A stretch of DNA of 50,701 nucleotides from an uncultured Bacilli bacterium. GTDB lineage: Bacteria; Bacillota_I; Bacilli_A; RF39; UBA660. The notes beneath the pieces were generated by a model. That model saw only the letters and a list, made by a program, of their open reading frames with translations. It did not search any database and was not told where the DNA came from. Where the stretch lies: the NCBI GenBank assembly GCA_944371545.1, contig CALVXT010000001.1:1-50701 (forward strand), written 5' to 3'. The position numbers and the translations under genes were made by a program. Positions 7,287-16,261 of the stretch are shown here, in pieces. Within the stretch, counting starts at the first letter, position 1. Each line of letters begins with the position of its first letter.

Positions 7287-7760
7287 TTATCGTTTTACGA
7301 TATTTGTAGTTATTTCTCGGTTTTTTCCAAAAAATGTTACTCGTGCTTTGGCTGTTTTTTTTCCATCAATATGAATTTCCCCATTTATTTCTTCATATTT
7401 AGGACTATAAATTAAATGACAAAAATTATTTGGAGAATTCTCTTCCATAATTTTGTCTTCTTTTGAAAATATTGCTGGATATTCACCATGAGAATGAAAA
7501 TTTCCAATAACTTTATAGTTCTTCATATGAACTTTGCAATACTCTTCCAAATACTTTCTCGTTAATTCAAAAAAGTGATATCGATTTTTTGTTCCTTGAT
7601 TTTCATCTAAAAAAGCCGCGGTAATAATAAAAGTCATTTGATTTTCATTTTCTTTTATTTTTCCAATAAGATAGCCTCCACATTCTAAAAAAGGATTGTT
7701 ATTCGCAAAATCTATAATTTGTTTAAAGGTTTCTCGATGAATTTTAATAATAAATTCCAT
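7287..7760 (-). CDS. Stand-alone JAMM/MPN metalloprotease-like protein
   Basis: 157 residues made of a single JAB/MPN domain. The complete JAMM zinc motif is seen: E26 (FLECGGYLIGK), then H89-S-H91, seven residues, S99 and D102 (HSHGEYPAIFSKED). It should be an active zinc peptidase or isopeptidase; the substrate is unknown. The start (MEFIIKI) has GAGGA six bases upstream and lies one base after the murA stop, so it is translationally linked to murA. No ubiquitin-like partner or E1/E2-like gene is seen nearby. Confidence 0.78.
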   Translation of the reverse strand: MEFIIKIHRETFKQIIDFANNNPFLECGGYLIGKIKENENQMTFIITAAFLDENQGTKNRYHFFELTRKYLEEYCKVHMKNYKVIGNFHSHGEYPAIFSKEDKIMEENSPNNFCHLIYSPKYEEINGEIHIDGKKTAKARVTFFGKNREITTNIVKR

Positions 7761-7761
7761 A

Positions 7762-9015
7762 TTATTCCTCAATAATTTTGATATTAGCTCCGACATTAGA
7801 TAATTTTTCGACAATATGTTCATAACCTCTTAGAATATGCTCAATGTCACTGATTTTTGTAGTTCCTTTAGCTATTAATCCTGCGATTATCAAGGACGCT
7901 CCTGCTCTTAAATCACTAGCGGTTACGTCATTGCCAAAAAGAGGTGTTTTTCCTTTAATAAACGCCATTTGATTTTTTACCGTAATATCCGCTCCCATGG
8001 AATTTAAATATGGAACTTGTCCCATTCGATTTGAGTGAATTGTTTCTTCTAAAATGCTTGTTCCATCACATTGAGTCATTAAAACACTCATAGGTTGAGC
8101 TAAGTCTGTTGGAAAACCTGGGTAAATCAATGTAGTAATATTAAAGGAATTCAATTTTTCTGCTTTGTTAATAAGTATATTATTTTCTTCTATTTTAATT
8201 TGTACTCCTATTTCTTGTAATTTGCTAATTAAGGAAGTTAAATGTTCTTTGATTACATTTTGAATTATTAAATCTTTACCTAAAAGAGCACCTAAAATTA
8301 TATACGTTCCTGCTTCAATACGATCTGGAATGACTTCAATCATTGCTTTGTGTAAATATTTTACTCCTTCAATTGTAATTTTACTTGTTCCAGCTCCACG
8401 GATTTTAGCTCCCATATTGTTTAAAAATGTTGCAACATTAACAATTTCTGGTTCTTTTGCTGCATTATTAATTACCGTTGTTCCTTCTGCTTTTACAGCT
8501 GCAAGCATAACATTGATTGTTGCTCCAACACTAGCAAAATCAAAATATACTTTGTTTCCCACTAATTTATCTGCCTTAATAATGTATTTGTTTTCTTCTT
8601 CAATAATCGTTGCACCTAATGCTTTAAACCCTTTTAAATGAAAATCAATTTTACGATTTCCAATCTTGCATCCTCCTGGCAAGGCAATTTCTACATATTT
8701 ATTTCGACCAAGAAGAGCTCCCATAAAATAATAAGAAGCTCTAAGTTTTGAAGATAACTCTTCTGGAATAAAAACATTTTCTATATTTTTTGTATCAATA
8801 TGTAGTGTATCTTTATCCACTTGTACTTTTCCATTTAATTTTTCAATGATTTTAATCAAATTATCACGGTCTGATATTTCTGGTACACTGTAAATTGTAG
8901 TTTCCTCATCACAAAGAATAGCTGCCGGAATTAAGGCAACTGCACTATTTTTAGCACCTGAAATTGGAATAGTTCCACTTAATGTATTCCCGCCTTGGAT
9001 TACAATTTTTTGCAT
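7762..9015 (-). CDS. murA: UDP-N-acetylglucosamine 1-carboxyvinyltransferase
   Basis: First committed step of peptidoglycan synthesis in the cytoplasm: transfers enolpyruvate from PEP to UDP-GlcNAc. Seen: K22-N23 in ISGAKNSAVAL, the catalytic loop PGGCKIGNRKIDFH with C116 (fosfomycin target), and EVIPDRIEAGTY. 417 residues, full length. It sits between mntP and the JAMM gene in the run leading to spoIID, as murAA does near spoIID in Bacillus. Confidence 0.96.
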   Translation of the reverse strand: MQKIVIQGGNTLSGTIPISGAKNSAVALIPAAILCDEETTIYSVPEISDRDNLIKIIEKLNGKVQVDKDTLHIDTKNIENVFIPEELSSKLRASYYFMGALLGRNKYVEIALPGGCKIGNRKIDFHLKGFKALGATIIEEENKYIIKADKLVGNKVYFDFASVGATINVMLAAVKAEGTTVINNAAKEPEIVNVATFLNNMGAKIRGAGTSKITIEGVKYLHKAMIEVIPDRIEAGTYIILGALLGKDLIIQNVIKEHLTSLISKLQEIGVQIKIEENNILINKAEKLNSFNITTLIYPGFPTDLAQPMSVLMTQCDGTSILEETIHSNRMGQVPYLNSMGADITVKNQMAFIKGKTPLFGNDVTASDLRAGASLIIAGLIAKGTTKISDIEHILRGYEHIVEKLSNVGANIKIIEE

Positions 9016-9080
9016 ATGATCCCGTCCTTTTTCCTTACTACTATATCAAAATTTCTTTTGTTTTTAAAGCTTTTTATCCG

Positions 9081-9620
9081 TTATTTACATATATGAAAGA
9101 CTCCTAAAATCACTAGAAGAATAAAACCTAATATGCTTGCCTTATTTCCTAATTTACTAGAAACGAAACTGCCAATACTTAAACCAACCCACGTAAAAAT
9201 GAAGCTTGTTATTGAAAATAAACACATAGCTAATATTTTGTTTTGAGTAATTGCTGTTAAAGCAAGGCCTGTTGAGAATGCATCTATTGAAACTCCAAAG
9301 GCAAATAAAAACATTCCTAAAAAAGATAAGTCTATAGTCGTATCTTCTTCTTTTTTTATCATATCAATTAATAAATTTCCTGCAATAAATAGGAGAATGC
9401 ATCCCAGAAATAAATTGCTATTTAACTCAAAAAAATGCATGATTTTCTCACCAACCACGTTTCCTAACAAAGGCATGATGAAGTGCATTATTCCTACTAA
9501 TATGGCTAACTCTAAACTTTTTCTTTTTTCTAAATTATATGTTCCTACCCCTAAAGATAGAGAAAAAGTATCCATGCTTAACGCTACTCCGATTAGTAAT
9601 ATATTTAGTATTTCTTTCAT
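9081..9620 (-). CDS. mntP: MntP-type manganese efflux pump
   Basis: 179-residue membrane protein with six hydrophobic segments arranged as two repeats. Conserved acidic residues lie in membrane segments: GVALSMDTFSLSLG and FGVSIDAFSTGLAL. This is the MntP (YwlD) family, which exports Mn2+; in Bacillus ywlD also lies just after spoIIR. The start ATG follows directly after a hairpin and T-run, with the only Shine-Dalgarno candidate (GGGGA) inside the hairpin arm. Confidence 0.88.
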   Translation of the reverse strand: MKEILNILLIGVALSMDTFSLSLGVGTYNLEKRKSLELAILVGIMHFIMPLLGNVVGEKIMHFFELNSNLFLGCILLFIAGNLLIDMIKKEEDTTIDLSFLGMFLFAFGVSIDAFSTGLALTAITQNKILAMCLFSITSFIFTWVGLSIGSFVSSKLGNKASILGFILLVILGVFHICK

Positions 9621-9649
9621 AAAAAATCCCCATTACATTTTATGGGGAT
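9621..9649 (-). terminator. Hairpin and T-run directly at the mntP start
   Basis: On the minus strand ATCCCCAT, an eight-base loop and ATGGGGAT form an eight-pair stem, followed by T5 and then the mntP ATG. It can act as a terminator after spoIIR, as a block on mntP translation because GGGGA is in the 3' arm, or both. Confidence 0.7.
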
Positions 9650-9659
9650 AAGCATCTTT

Positions 9660-10166
9660 TTATGAAGTATATTTTTCGATTATTTCTTGAACATAAAATT
9701 TGTAGTTTATGTCATCTGTGTTTTCATTTTTTGCTTCTAATAAACATAATGGTGGGAACATCACACACCACCAATTATTTCCTACGCCATTACCTAAAGT
9801 AATGACTAAAGATTCATATTCACCACTTGGATAGGTTACTCCGTGATATTCTTTTTCCGGAAAATAATTTACTCCAAAGGAAATTTTATTATCCGTTGTA
9901 TATTGATTTACTATTTGTTGAATATGCTCCATATTCTCATTAATTAACTTTTTTGCTTCTTCACTATTCTTGGCTTCTAACATCAATTTATTTACTTCTT
10001 GTTCAATTGCTTCTTTTACCTTCATTTTTACTTCTTGGTCTATTTCGTCATTACTGTTTGCAATTACTCTAAATCGTATCGCGTCAGTTGGAATTAAAAT
10101 TTCTTCTTTATTTGCATAACCGTATATTAAGAAAAAAACAAACAAAATAGGAATAATTTTTTTCAT
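9660..10166 (-). CDS. spoIIR: Stage II sporulation protein R
   Basis: Secreted forespore signal that triggers SpoIIGA processing of pro-sigma E in the mother cell. Seen: an N-terminal membrane/signal segment (1-20), the family motif AIRFRVIANSNDEIDQEVKM and the C-terminal GNNWWCVMFPPLC. 168 residues. The ATG follows GGTGAG closely. It lies after prmC, the same prfA-prmC-spoIIR order as in B. subtilis. Confidence 0.95.
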   Translation of the reverse strand: MKKIIPILFVFFLIYGYANKEEILIPTDAIRFRVIANSNDEIDQEVKMKVKEAIEQEVNKLMLEAKNSEEAKKLINENMEHIQQIVNQYTTDNKISFGVNYFPEKEYHGVTYPSGEYESLVITLGNGVGNNWWCVMFPPLCLLEAKNENTDDINYKFYVQEIIEKYTS

Positions 10167-10205
10167 TTTCTCACCTATTTTGTTTATGGTTAGAATTTTC
10201 TTTTT

Positions 10206-10934
10206 TTATTCAAATTCAATAAAAATATATCGATCACGATTAGTTAAGTCTTTTTCAATAAGAATTTTTTTTGTGGATAAGTATTTTAAAGCTAAAGATT
10301 TTATATCCTCGCCTTCGTTCATTCCTATTTCAAAGGCTACCAATTTGGGCATTGTGGATAACTTGCTGATATTTTTTAGAATCTCTTCATAAAAATATAA
10401 ACCATTATTTTTAGCAAACAAAGCATTTTGAGGTTCATATTTTGTTTCTTCTCCTACTGACTCTGTTTCTTTTACATAAGGCGGATTACTAATAATTACA
10501 TCATATCCTTCTAAATTTGTATTTATCATATTTTCTATTTTGTATTCAATTTCTACTTGATTTTTTAATGCATTTTCTTTAGCTAATTCAATTGCTTGCT
10601 CAGAAATATCTATAGCTGTCACAAAACAAGGAAGATTCTTTTTTAAAGAGATTGCGATACAGCCACTTCCTGTACCTAAATCGATAATTCTAGGATTTTG
10701 GATATTTAAAGCTTTGATTCTTTTAATTGTTTTTTCAACTAACAATTCTGTTTCAAAACGAGGAATTAAAACTCTTTCATCTACATTAATTATGGTGTTT
10801 AAAAATTCAACATTTCCAATTAAATATTGAACTGGATAATGACTTTCTAATTTTTTGATGATTTCATTTATATTTTGTGGATATTTTTCTTTTAAAATTT
10901 TCCAATCTGTATCCGTTATAAAATCAGGTTTCAT
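10206..10934 (-). CDS. prmC: Peptide chain release factor glutamine methyltransferase
   Basis: Methylates the GGQ glutamine of release factors. Seen: the PrmC segment YPVQYLIGNVEF and RVLIPRFETELLV, the SAM loop DLGTGSGC (85-92) and the catalytic NPPY (150-153, ISNPPYVKE). At 242 residues it is shorter than the usual 280 or so because the N-terminal helical domain is reduced to about 30 residues; the ATG has AGAAGGG upstream and no longer frame is seen. Its substrate prfA is upstream, with a broken small gene between. Confidence 0.93.
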   Translation of the reverse strand: MKPDFITDTDWKILKEKYPQNINEIIKKLESHYPVQYLIGNVEFLNTIINVDERVLIPRFETELLVEKTIKRIKALNIQNPRIIDLGTGSGCIAISLKKNLPCFVTAIDISEQAIELAKENALKNQVEIEYKIENMINTNLEGYDVIISNPPYVKETESVGEETKYEPQNALFAKNNGLYFYEEILKNISKLSTMPKLVAFEIGMNEGEDIKSLALKYLSTKKILIEKDLTNRDRYIFIEFE

Positions 10935-10962
10935 AATACCCTTCTTTCTTTTTTATAAATCT

Positions 10963-11194
10963 TTATAATTTATACATTTTTTCTAAAAAATCTATATTTT
11001 CTTCTAAAAGAATAGAATAATTTTCTCCTAAGATACTTTTTAATCTTTCAAATTTGCGAATAAATTCTTTACTTTCAAATGTAAATAAGTCTAAATAATA
11101 AAGTAGTATATCTTTAGTAACCGTTACATTTTAAATGTTCTAAATTTCTCTTTTTTAATTCTTTATCTATTAATATTCTCTCTTCTGGATACAT
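10963..11194 (-). pseudogene. Frameshifted small gene between prfA and prmC
   Basis: A ribosome site (GAGGAAAG) and ATG at 11192-11194 begin MYPEERILIDKELKKRNLEH and then hit a stop after 27 codons. The reading continues in the next frame as VTVTKDILLYYLDLFTFES to MYKL, with coding-like content up to a TAA at 10963. Removing one A from the AAAA run (plus-strand T's at 11129-11132) restores one frame of about 76 residues. I do not recognise the product. It could be a real pseudogene, a phase-variable gene or a sequencing error in a homopolymer. Confidence 0.6.
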
Positions 11195-11223
11195 ACTTTC
11201 CTCTTTCTTTTAAAAAAACAGGA

Positions 11224-12279
11224 TTATTCTCCTGCTAGCTTTCTTTTTAAATCTTCAGTAATTAACGCTTCAATTATTGGATCTAATTCTCCATCCATTA
11301 CCCGATCTAAAGACATTACAGAAAAGCCAATTCGGTGATCTGTAACACGATTTTGTGGATAATTGTATGTTCTTATTTTCTCGCTTCGATCTCCTGTTCC
11401 TATTTTACTCTTTCTTGTACTACCTAATTTTTTTTCTTTTTCTTGTTCCATTAAATCATAAAGTTTTACTCGTAATATTTTCATAGCTTTTTCTTTATTT
11501 TTTAATTGGCTTCGTTCATTTTGACAAGTAACTACTGTATTGGTAGGTAAATGAGTAATTCGAACAGCAGAATTGGATGTATTTACGGATTGTCCGCCTG
11601 CGCCACTTGAATGGTAGACATCAATTTTTAAGTCACTTTCCTTAATTTCAATATCTACATCTTCTACTTCTGGCATGACTAATACTGTAGCTGTTGAAGT
11701 ATGCACTCTACCTTGAGTTTCGGTTACTGGAACACGTTGAACTCGGTGAGCTCCACTTTCATATTTTAGTTTACTATAAACATTTTCTCCCTTAATTGTA
11801 CATTCTACTTGAGAAAATCCTCCTGATGTACCTTCTACTTGATGGTCAATCTCAATTTTCCATCCTTGTTTTTCGGCATAGTATGTATACATTCTTAATA
11901 GGTCACCGGCAAAGATATTAGCTTCATCTCCACCAGCTGCACCTCTAATTTCCATGATAATATTTTTCCCGTCATTTTCATCTTTAGGAATTAATAAAAT
12001 TTCTAACTCATGATTTAATTGTTCTAATTTTGCTGTATTTTCTTCAATTTCTAATTCAGCCATTTCTCTTAATTCTGGATCATTTAGAACTTCTTTTGCT
12101 TCTTTTAAATGCTCTTCAGCTGTTTCATATTCTTTATATTTATCTACAATTTCTTTTAAATCGCTTTGTTCTTTTGATAAAGCTTTAATTTTATTAAAAT
12201 CGCTCATAATTTCTGGATCCATTAAAAGAGTCGTTAATTCTTCATATCTTGCTTTTATGCTTTCTAATCTTTCTTTCAT
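11224..12279 (-). CDS. prfA: Peptide chain release factor 1
   Basis: Recognises UAA/UAG stop codons and triggers peptide release. Seen: PVT (184-186) of the P-x-T stop-codon reader, HSSGAGGQSVN with the catalytic GGQ at 228-230, and the RSEKIRTYNYPQNRVTDHR segment. 351 residues, full length. The ribosome site AGAAAGG can pair with a sequence just after the rpoE stop. Confidence 0.97.
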   Translation of the reverse strand: MKERLESIKARYEELTTLLMDPEIMSDFNKIKALSKEQSDLKEIVDKYKEYETAEEHLKEAKEVLNDPELREMAELEIEENTAKLEQLNHELEILLIPKDENDGKNIIMEIRGAAGGDEANIFAGDLLRMYTYYAEKQGWKIEIDHQVEGTSGGFSQVECTIKGENVYSKLKYESGAHRVQRVPVTETQGRVHTSTATVLVMPEVEDVDIEIKESDLKIDVYHSSGAGGQSVNTSNSAVRITHLPTNTVVTCQNERSQLKNKEKAMKILRVKLYDLMEQEKEKKLGSTRKSKIGTGDRSEKIRTYNYPQNRVTDHRIGFSVMSLDRVMDGELDPIIEALITEDLKRKLAGE

Positions 12280-12287
12280 ATTCTTAT

Positions 12288-12321
12288 CCTTTCTATTTGT
12301 ATTTTTACGTTTTAAGAAAGG
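12288..12321 (-). promoter_or_regulatory. Inverted repeat covering the prfA ribosome binding site
   Basis: On the minus strand CCTTTCT (12315-12321) right after the rpoE stop is complementary to AGAAAGG (12288-12294), the prfA Shine-Dalgarno. The 20-base loop makes it a weak structure; possible translational coupling or control. Confidence 0.3.
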
Positions 12322-12324
12322 TAG

Positions 12325-12750
12325 CTAAAGATTTTCTTCATCGTCATCAATAATTACTAAATCTTTTAAATCATCATCTGTAGTATCGTCATCTGCTTCT
12401 TCATCATAGAATACGTCTTCTGACTCTTCTTCTTCAACAGCGGGTTCTTCTTCAATTACCTCTTCATATTCCTCATCATCATCTTCTATCACTAGTTTTT
12501 CACTATGACGTGTACGAAGATCCCAGTAACCATCTTCTAACATTACAAATTTTTTGTCTGTTGTTAGAATTTCGAAAAAATCTGCAATATGGTCTTCATA
12601 TTCTTTTTGAGATAAACCTAATGCATCACATATTTTTTGAAATAAATCTGTAATTTTCATTTTTTTCTTAGATTCTTCTAAGATGATATAAGCTATGTCG
12701 TCATATCCCATTAATTCTAATTCTTCTTTTGGTATATCTTTTAATTTCAT
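12325..12750 (-). CDS. rpoE: RNA polymerase delta subunit
   Basis: Gram-positive RNA polymerase delta factor: a folded N-terminal HARE-HTH domain (1-85, with MELMGYDDIAYIILEE-like start and FVMLEDGYWDLRTRH) followed by a highly acidic disordered tail of D and E runs (90-141). It helps polymerase recycling and promoter selectivity. 141 residues; the gene lies just after argS. Confidence 0.95.
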   Translation of the reverse strand: MKLKDIPKEELELMGYDDIAYIILEESKKKMKITDLFQKICDALGLSQKEYEDHIADFFEILTTDKKFVMLEDGYWDLRTRHSEKLVIEDDDEEYEEVIEEEPAVEEEESEDVFYDEEADDDTTDDDLKDLVIIDDDEENL

Positions 12751-12762
12751 TATTCTTTCTCC

Positions 12763-14460
12763 TCACATTTTCTTAGGTATTTTTATACTTAATAAAGCTA
12801 ACATTTCTTTAATAACTTTATTTCCTAAGTTAAGTACAAATAACCAACTTTCTTTTTTCTTTTTATCTTCTAGATTATTTATATGATTCTTTTCATAAAA
12901 AGCATTCATATTTACACATAAATCATATAAATAATTTGCTAGTACAGATGGTAGTCTTGTACTATAACTATATTTTAAAGTATTTTCCAAATCTAATAAC
13001 TTTATTCTTAAATCTCGATCTTCTTTATTATATATATCTTTTTCTTCAAGTTCACAGGTTTCTGTTTCTTTTTCTAAAATACTTGCTATTCTTAAATAGG
13101 TATATAAAATATAAGGGCCTGTTTTACCTACTACTTCCGAAAATTTATTTAAATCAAAGATATAATCTTTTTCTCTATTGTTTTGTAAATCTGCAAATTT
13201 AATGATTGCATTTACTAGTATATCTAAGTCTTCTTCTGTCATGTTGTCATTTTTTTTTTTTGAAGTTAAGAAAGCATTTTTTGTTTCTTTAAATAGAGAA
13301 TCTAATTTCGGAGCGCTTCCAGCTCTAGTTTTGAATGGTTTGCCATCAGAGCCATTAACTGTTCCAAATCCGAGATGTTCAAAAGTAATCATGTCTGTAT
13401 ATCCTAGTTTTTCACATACTCTAAATAATTGTTTAAAGTGAAGACTTTGGCGCATATCTGTGACATAAATCATATTATCTGGATGAAAATCTTCTATTCT
13501 TTCATAAATCGTGCCTAAGTCAGTTGTTCCATAAAGATAGGCTCCATTACTTTTTTGATAAATTAATGGTGGAATTTCTAATTCATCTTCTGGTTTAGAT
13601 ACTTCAACAATCTTAGCTCCATTACTTGTAGTTAATAAATTCTTTTTATTTAATTCTTCTGTCACCTTATCTATATAAGGATAGGCATCGGATTCTCCAT
13701 ACCATAAATCAAAATGAACATCTAAATATTCATAGATTTTTAAAATATCTTTTCCTGATACTTCACGAATTATTTTAAAATACTCTTGATACTCGGCATT
13801 TCCATCTTGTAGTTCTTTTGTTATTTCAGCACATCTTTTTTTTACTTGTTCGTCTTCTTTGCATAATGCGCTCATTTTTGGATAAATTTCGTCTAAAATC
13901 TCAATCGTAATATCTTCTTTTGCTATATTTTCTTTTTGTAACCCATATATTACTTGACCTATTTGTAACCCATAATCCCCTAAATGAACATCTCCAATGA
14001 CATCATGACCAAAATATTTTAATATTCTTTTAATTGATTCACCAACAATAGCACTTCTTAAATGACCCACATGAAGAGGTTTGGCAATATTTGGTCCACC
14101 ATAATCAATAATAATTTTCTTTTTCTCTGGCATATGAATATTGAATTTTTCTTTATAAAACATATCTTTTAAACGTTCATTTATAAATTTGTTACTTAAT
14201 GTAAAATTTATGAATCCAGGTTTAACTGCTTCTACTTTAGAAAAATCTTCTTCATCTTTATATATTTCTAAAAACTTACTAGCAATTTCTTCACTAATTT
14301 CATATGGAGATTTTCTGGCTATTTTGGCATAAGCAAAACAACCATCAAATTGATAATCACATAATTCTTTTCGATTAGAAACAATGATTTTTGCTTGTAA
14401 ATCATATTTTAAATCATTTAATACTTTTTGAAGTTTTTCTTCTATATATTCTATTATCAC
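12763..14460 (-). CDS. argS: Arginyl-tRNA synthetase
   Basis: Class I synthetase charging tRNA-Arg. Seen: the N-terminal Arg_tRNA domain, the HIGH-equivalent HVGH (130-133) in PNIAKPLHVGHLRSAIVG, GDVHLGDYG, and the C-terminal DALR anticodon domain beginning around GPYILYTYLRIASIL. 565 residues. The start overlaps the stop of the DUF1934 gene by four bases (ATGA). Confidence 0.96.
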   Translation of the reverse strand: MIIEYIEEKLQKVLNDLKYDLQAKIIVSNRKELCDYQFDGCFAYAKIARKSPYEISEEIASKFLEIYKDEEDFSKVEAVKPGFINFTLSNKFINERLKDMFYKEKFNIHMPEKKKIIIDYGGPNIAKPLHVGHLRSAIVGESIKRILKYFGHDVIGDVHLGDYGLQIGQVIYGLQKENIAKEDITIEILDEIYPKMSALCKEDEQVKKRCAEITKELQDGNAEYQEYFKIIREVSGKDILKIYEYLDVHFDLWYGESDAYPYIDKVTEELNKKNLLTTSNGAKIVEVSKPEDELEIPPLIYQKSNGAYLYGTTDLGTIYERIEDFHPDNMIYVTDMRQSLHFKQLFRVCEKLGYTDMITFEHLGFGTVNGSDGKPFKTRAGSAPKLDSLFKETKNAFLTSKKKNDNMTEEDLDILVNAIIKFADLQNNREKDYIFDLNKFSEVVGKTGPYILYTYLRIASILEKETETCELEEKDIYNKEDRDLRIKLLDLENTLKYSYSTRLPSVLANYLYDLCVNMNAFYEKNHINNLEDKKKKESWLFVLNLGNKVIKEMLALLSIKIPKKM

Positions 14461-14816
14461 TTTTCTCTTCCTTCCTCCAATTCTATTGTTAAAACATTTT
14501 CATGATCATCGGTTTCAATAAAATAGGATAACTGGATTTCAAATTTATTCGTCAATAGATTAGCATACTCTACTAAAACTTGCAAGTTATATTGTTCTTT
14601 TTTTAAAGTAATTTGACTTTTTTGATTTTCAATATCTAATAAAAACGCGTATTCATCGTTTTCTCTTAGAAATTCTTTGGTTTGTAAATTTACACTGTGT
14701 TTCATATCATTTAATTGAAAACTTAAAATATTGTTTTCTAACAATGCTGGAATATTTTCTTCATTTATAACTATATTTTCGCCATTTTTTAACGTTATTT
14801 TTAAAATATATTCCAT
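14457..14816 (-). CDS. DUF1934 (YwiB-like) protein
   Basis: 119-residue, beta-rich, acidic protein immediately upstream of argS, the place of ywiB (DUF1934, calycin-like barrel) in Bacillus. Supporting patterns are FLRENDEYAFLLDI, ITLKKEQYNLQV and the C-terminal IQLSYFIETDDHENVLTIELEE. Function unknown. Recognition rests on context and this pattern. Confidence 0.65.
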   Translation of the reverse strand: MEYILKITLKNGENIVINEENIPALLENNILSFQLNDMKHSVNLQTKEFLRENDEYAFLLDIENQKSQITLKKEQYNLQVLVEYANLLTNKFEIQLSYFIETDDHENVLTIELEEGREK

Positions 14817-14860
14817 GGGTCACCTCACTTAACCGGAACATTATATCACGGAATACCAAG

Positions 14861-14890
14861 AAAAAAAAGGATTATTTGTACTCCTTTTTT
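14861..14890 (-). terminator. Terminator after the 428-aa gene
   Basis: Minus-strand stem AAAAAAGGA/TCCTTTTTT with a ten-base loop that contains the gene's stop codon, followed by further T residues. Confidence 0.7.
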
Positions 14891-16158
14891 GTTCGAATTT
14901 TAGTTAGTATTTCACTTACTTTTGTTGTATCTTCAATTTCTTTTAATCCTTTAAGAATTGATGTTAATTCTTGTCTTTTTTGATGTAATGCTTTGATATT
15001 TTTCTCACTTTTTTCTTTTTTTATTTGATTTATAAGTTTATTTCCAATATAACCATATGGCTCTAGAGCATCGCATAAATCATCAAAGAAGTATTCATAT
15101 CGCGAATTTTGACAGCGTTCAGGAATGCTCATTTCTTTTCTAATTCTTCTTAATATTGCTTTAGCTTTTTTTGTTGTTAATTTGAATTCTTTTGTTCTTA
15201 TAAGCTCTGAAAGATCATCAAGATTAATTTTTTGAATTATAATTACATCATCCATATCTCGTACTTTTTGAGGAATATTTAATTGTAGATATAAATCATA
15301 AAATACATCATCAAATGAAATTTCATCTAAAAAATTAAAAGAAAGAATCGATTGCTTTTCTTTTGGATTTTTTGGATTACTTACTAGAATATTTTGTACA
15401 TCAATTAACTCATATAGATTTAATAGCCAAGTAATTTCTAATCCGTTATCCATATATAATAGTTCTTGTTGAAATGATTTTTCGTTGCTACGAAATGCTT
15501 GGAATAACTTTTCTATTTCACACAGGTCATCAAATACTTCTTCTAAAGTTCTTATATCCCTAGTACTTAAGATTAAATCTTTTAGCATTTCACATCTATC
15601 TATTAAAGACATTTTAGAAATTAAAAATTTATTTTGCCATGAAATACGAACTTCTTTATCTTGAATGACTTCTGTTTCTAAAAAAATATTTTTTATTTTT
15701 GAGATATCATGTATTTTTAAGTATTCTAAAATTTTTTTAAATTTCTCATTTTGATCTATTAATATGTTAATTTCATGTTGTAGTTGTTCCATTTTTAATT
15801 CATCTTGTTCTTTGTATATGATTCTTTTTGTTTTTGAATCAAGTATACAATTTTCCATCGATATTTTATTTTTTTCTCTACATAATTGTTTTTTAAGGGA
15901 TTCATTTTCTATTATCAAATTTTTAATGTATTCTAATATATCAATATTTTTATAAGGTATGTTATTTTCTGGTTTAGAAAATATGGTCAAAAAATTATTT
16001 AAAATTGTTTCTCCATATATGCTTGGGGAAGCAATTTTTTCTGATTTTACATCCTTTAAATATGCATATAAATCCATTAATGCCATTACGGCTTCAAAAT
16101 TTATTTTATATGACTCTTTAAGTGTTGATAACTCCGTTTCTTCATTTTTTTTCATCAA
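14872..16158 (-). CDS. Unrecognised coiled-coil-rich cytoplasmic protein
   Basis: 428 residues with no membrane segment or signal. Residues about 85-165 are rich in E, K, L and I and probably form coiled coil; the rest looks helical and charged. A cysteine lies in QNSRYEYFFDDLCDALEPYGY, but I see no catalytic or nucleotide motif. It is transcribed away from the divergent PBP gene, 103 bases away, and ends in its own terminator, so it is not obviously part of the argS run. I do not recognise the family. Confidence 0.7.
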   Translation of the reverse strand: MMKKNEETELSTLKESYKINFEAVMALMDLYAYLKDVKSEKIASPSIYGETILNNFLTIFSKPENNIPYKNIDILEYIKNLIIENESLKKQLCREKNKISMENCILDSKTKRIIYKEQDELKMEQLQHEINILIDQNEKFKKILEYLKIHDISKIKNIFLETEVIQDKEVRISWQNKFLISKMSLIDRCEMLKDLILSTRDIRTLEEVFDDLCEIEKLFQAFRSNEKSFQQELLYMDNGLEITWLLNLYELIDVQNILVSNPKNPKEKQSILSFNFLDEISFDDVFYDLYLQLNIPQKVRDMDDVIIIQKINLDDLSELIRTKEFKLTTKKAKAILRRIRKEMSIPERCQNSRYEYFFDDLCDALEPYGYIGNKLINQIKKEKSEKNIKALHQKRQELTSILKGLKEIEDTTKVSEILTKIRTKKEYK

Positions 16159-16261
16159 AAGCCCTTCTTTCTTATCTTTATTAAAGCATATTTTTCTATA
16201 TTAAACAATTTTTTTCTTATATTTTTTTCTTTTTGATTCATACTAACTTTAGGTGTTTTGC

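Noticed and set aside
9621..9649. Manganese riboswitch (yybP-ykoY) before mntP
   Set aside because: The region is far too short and lacks the two-helix aptamer; only a simple hairpin is seen.
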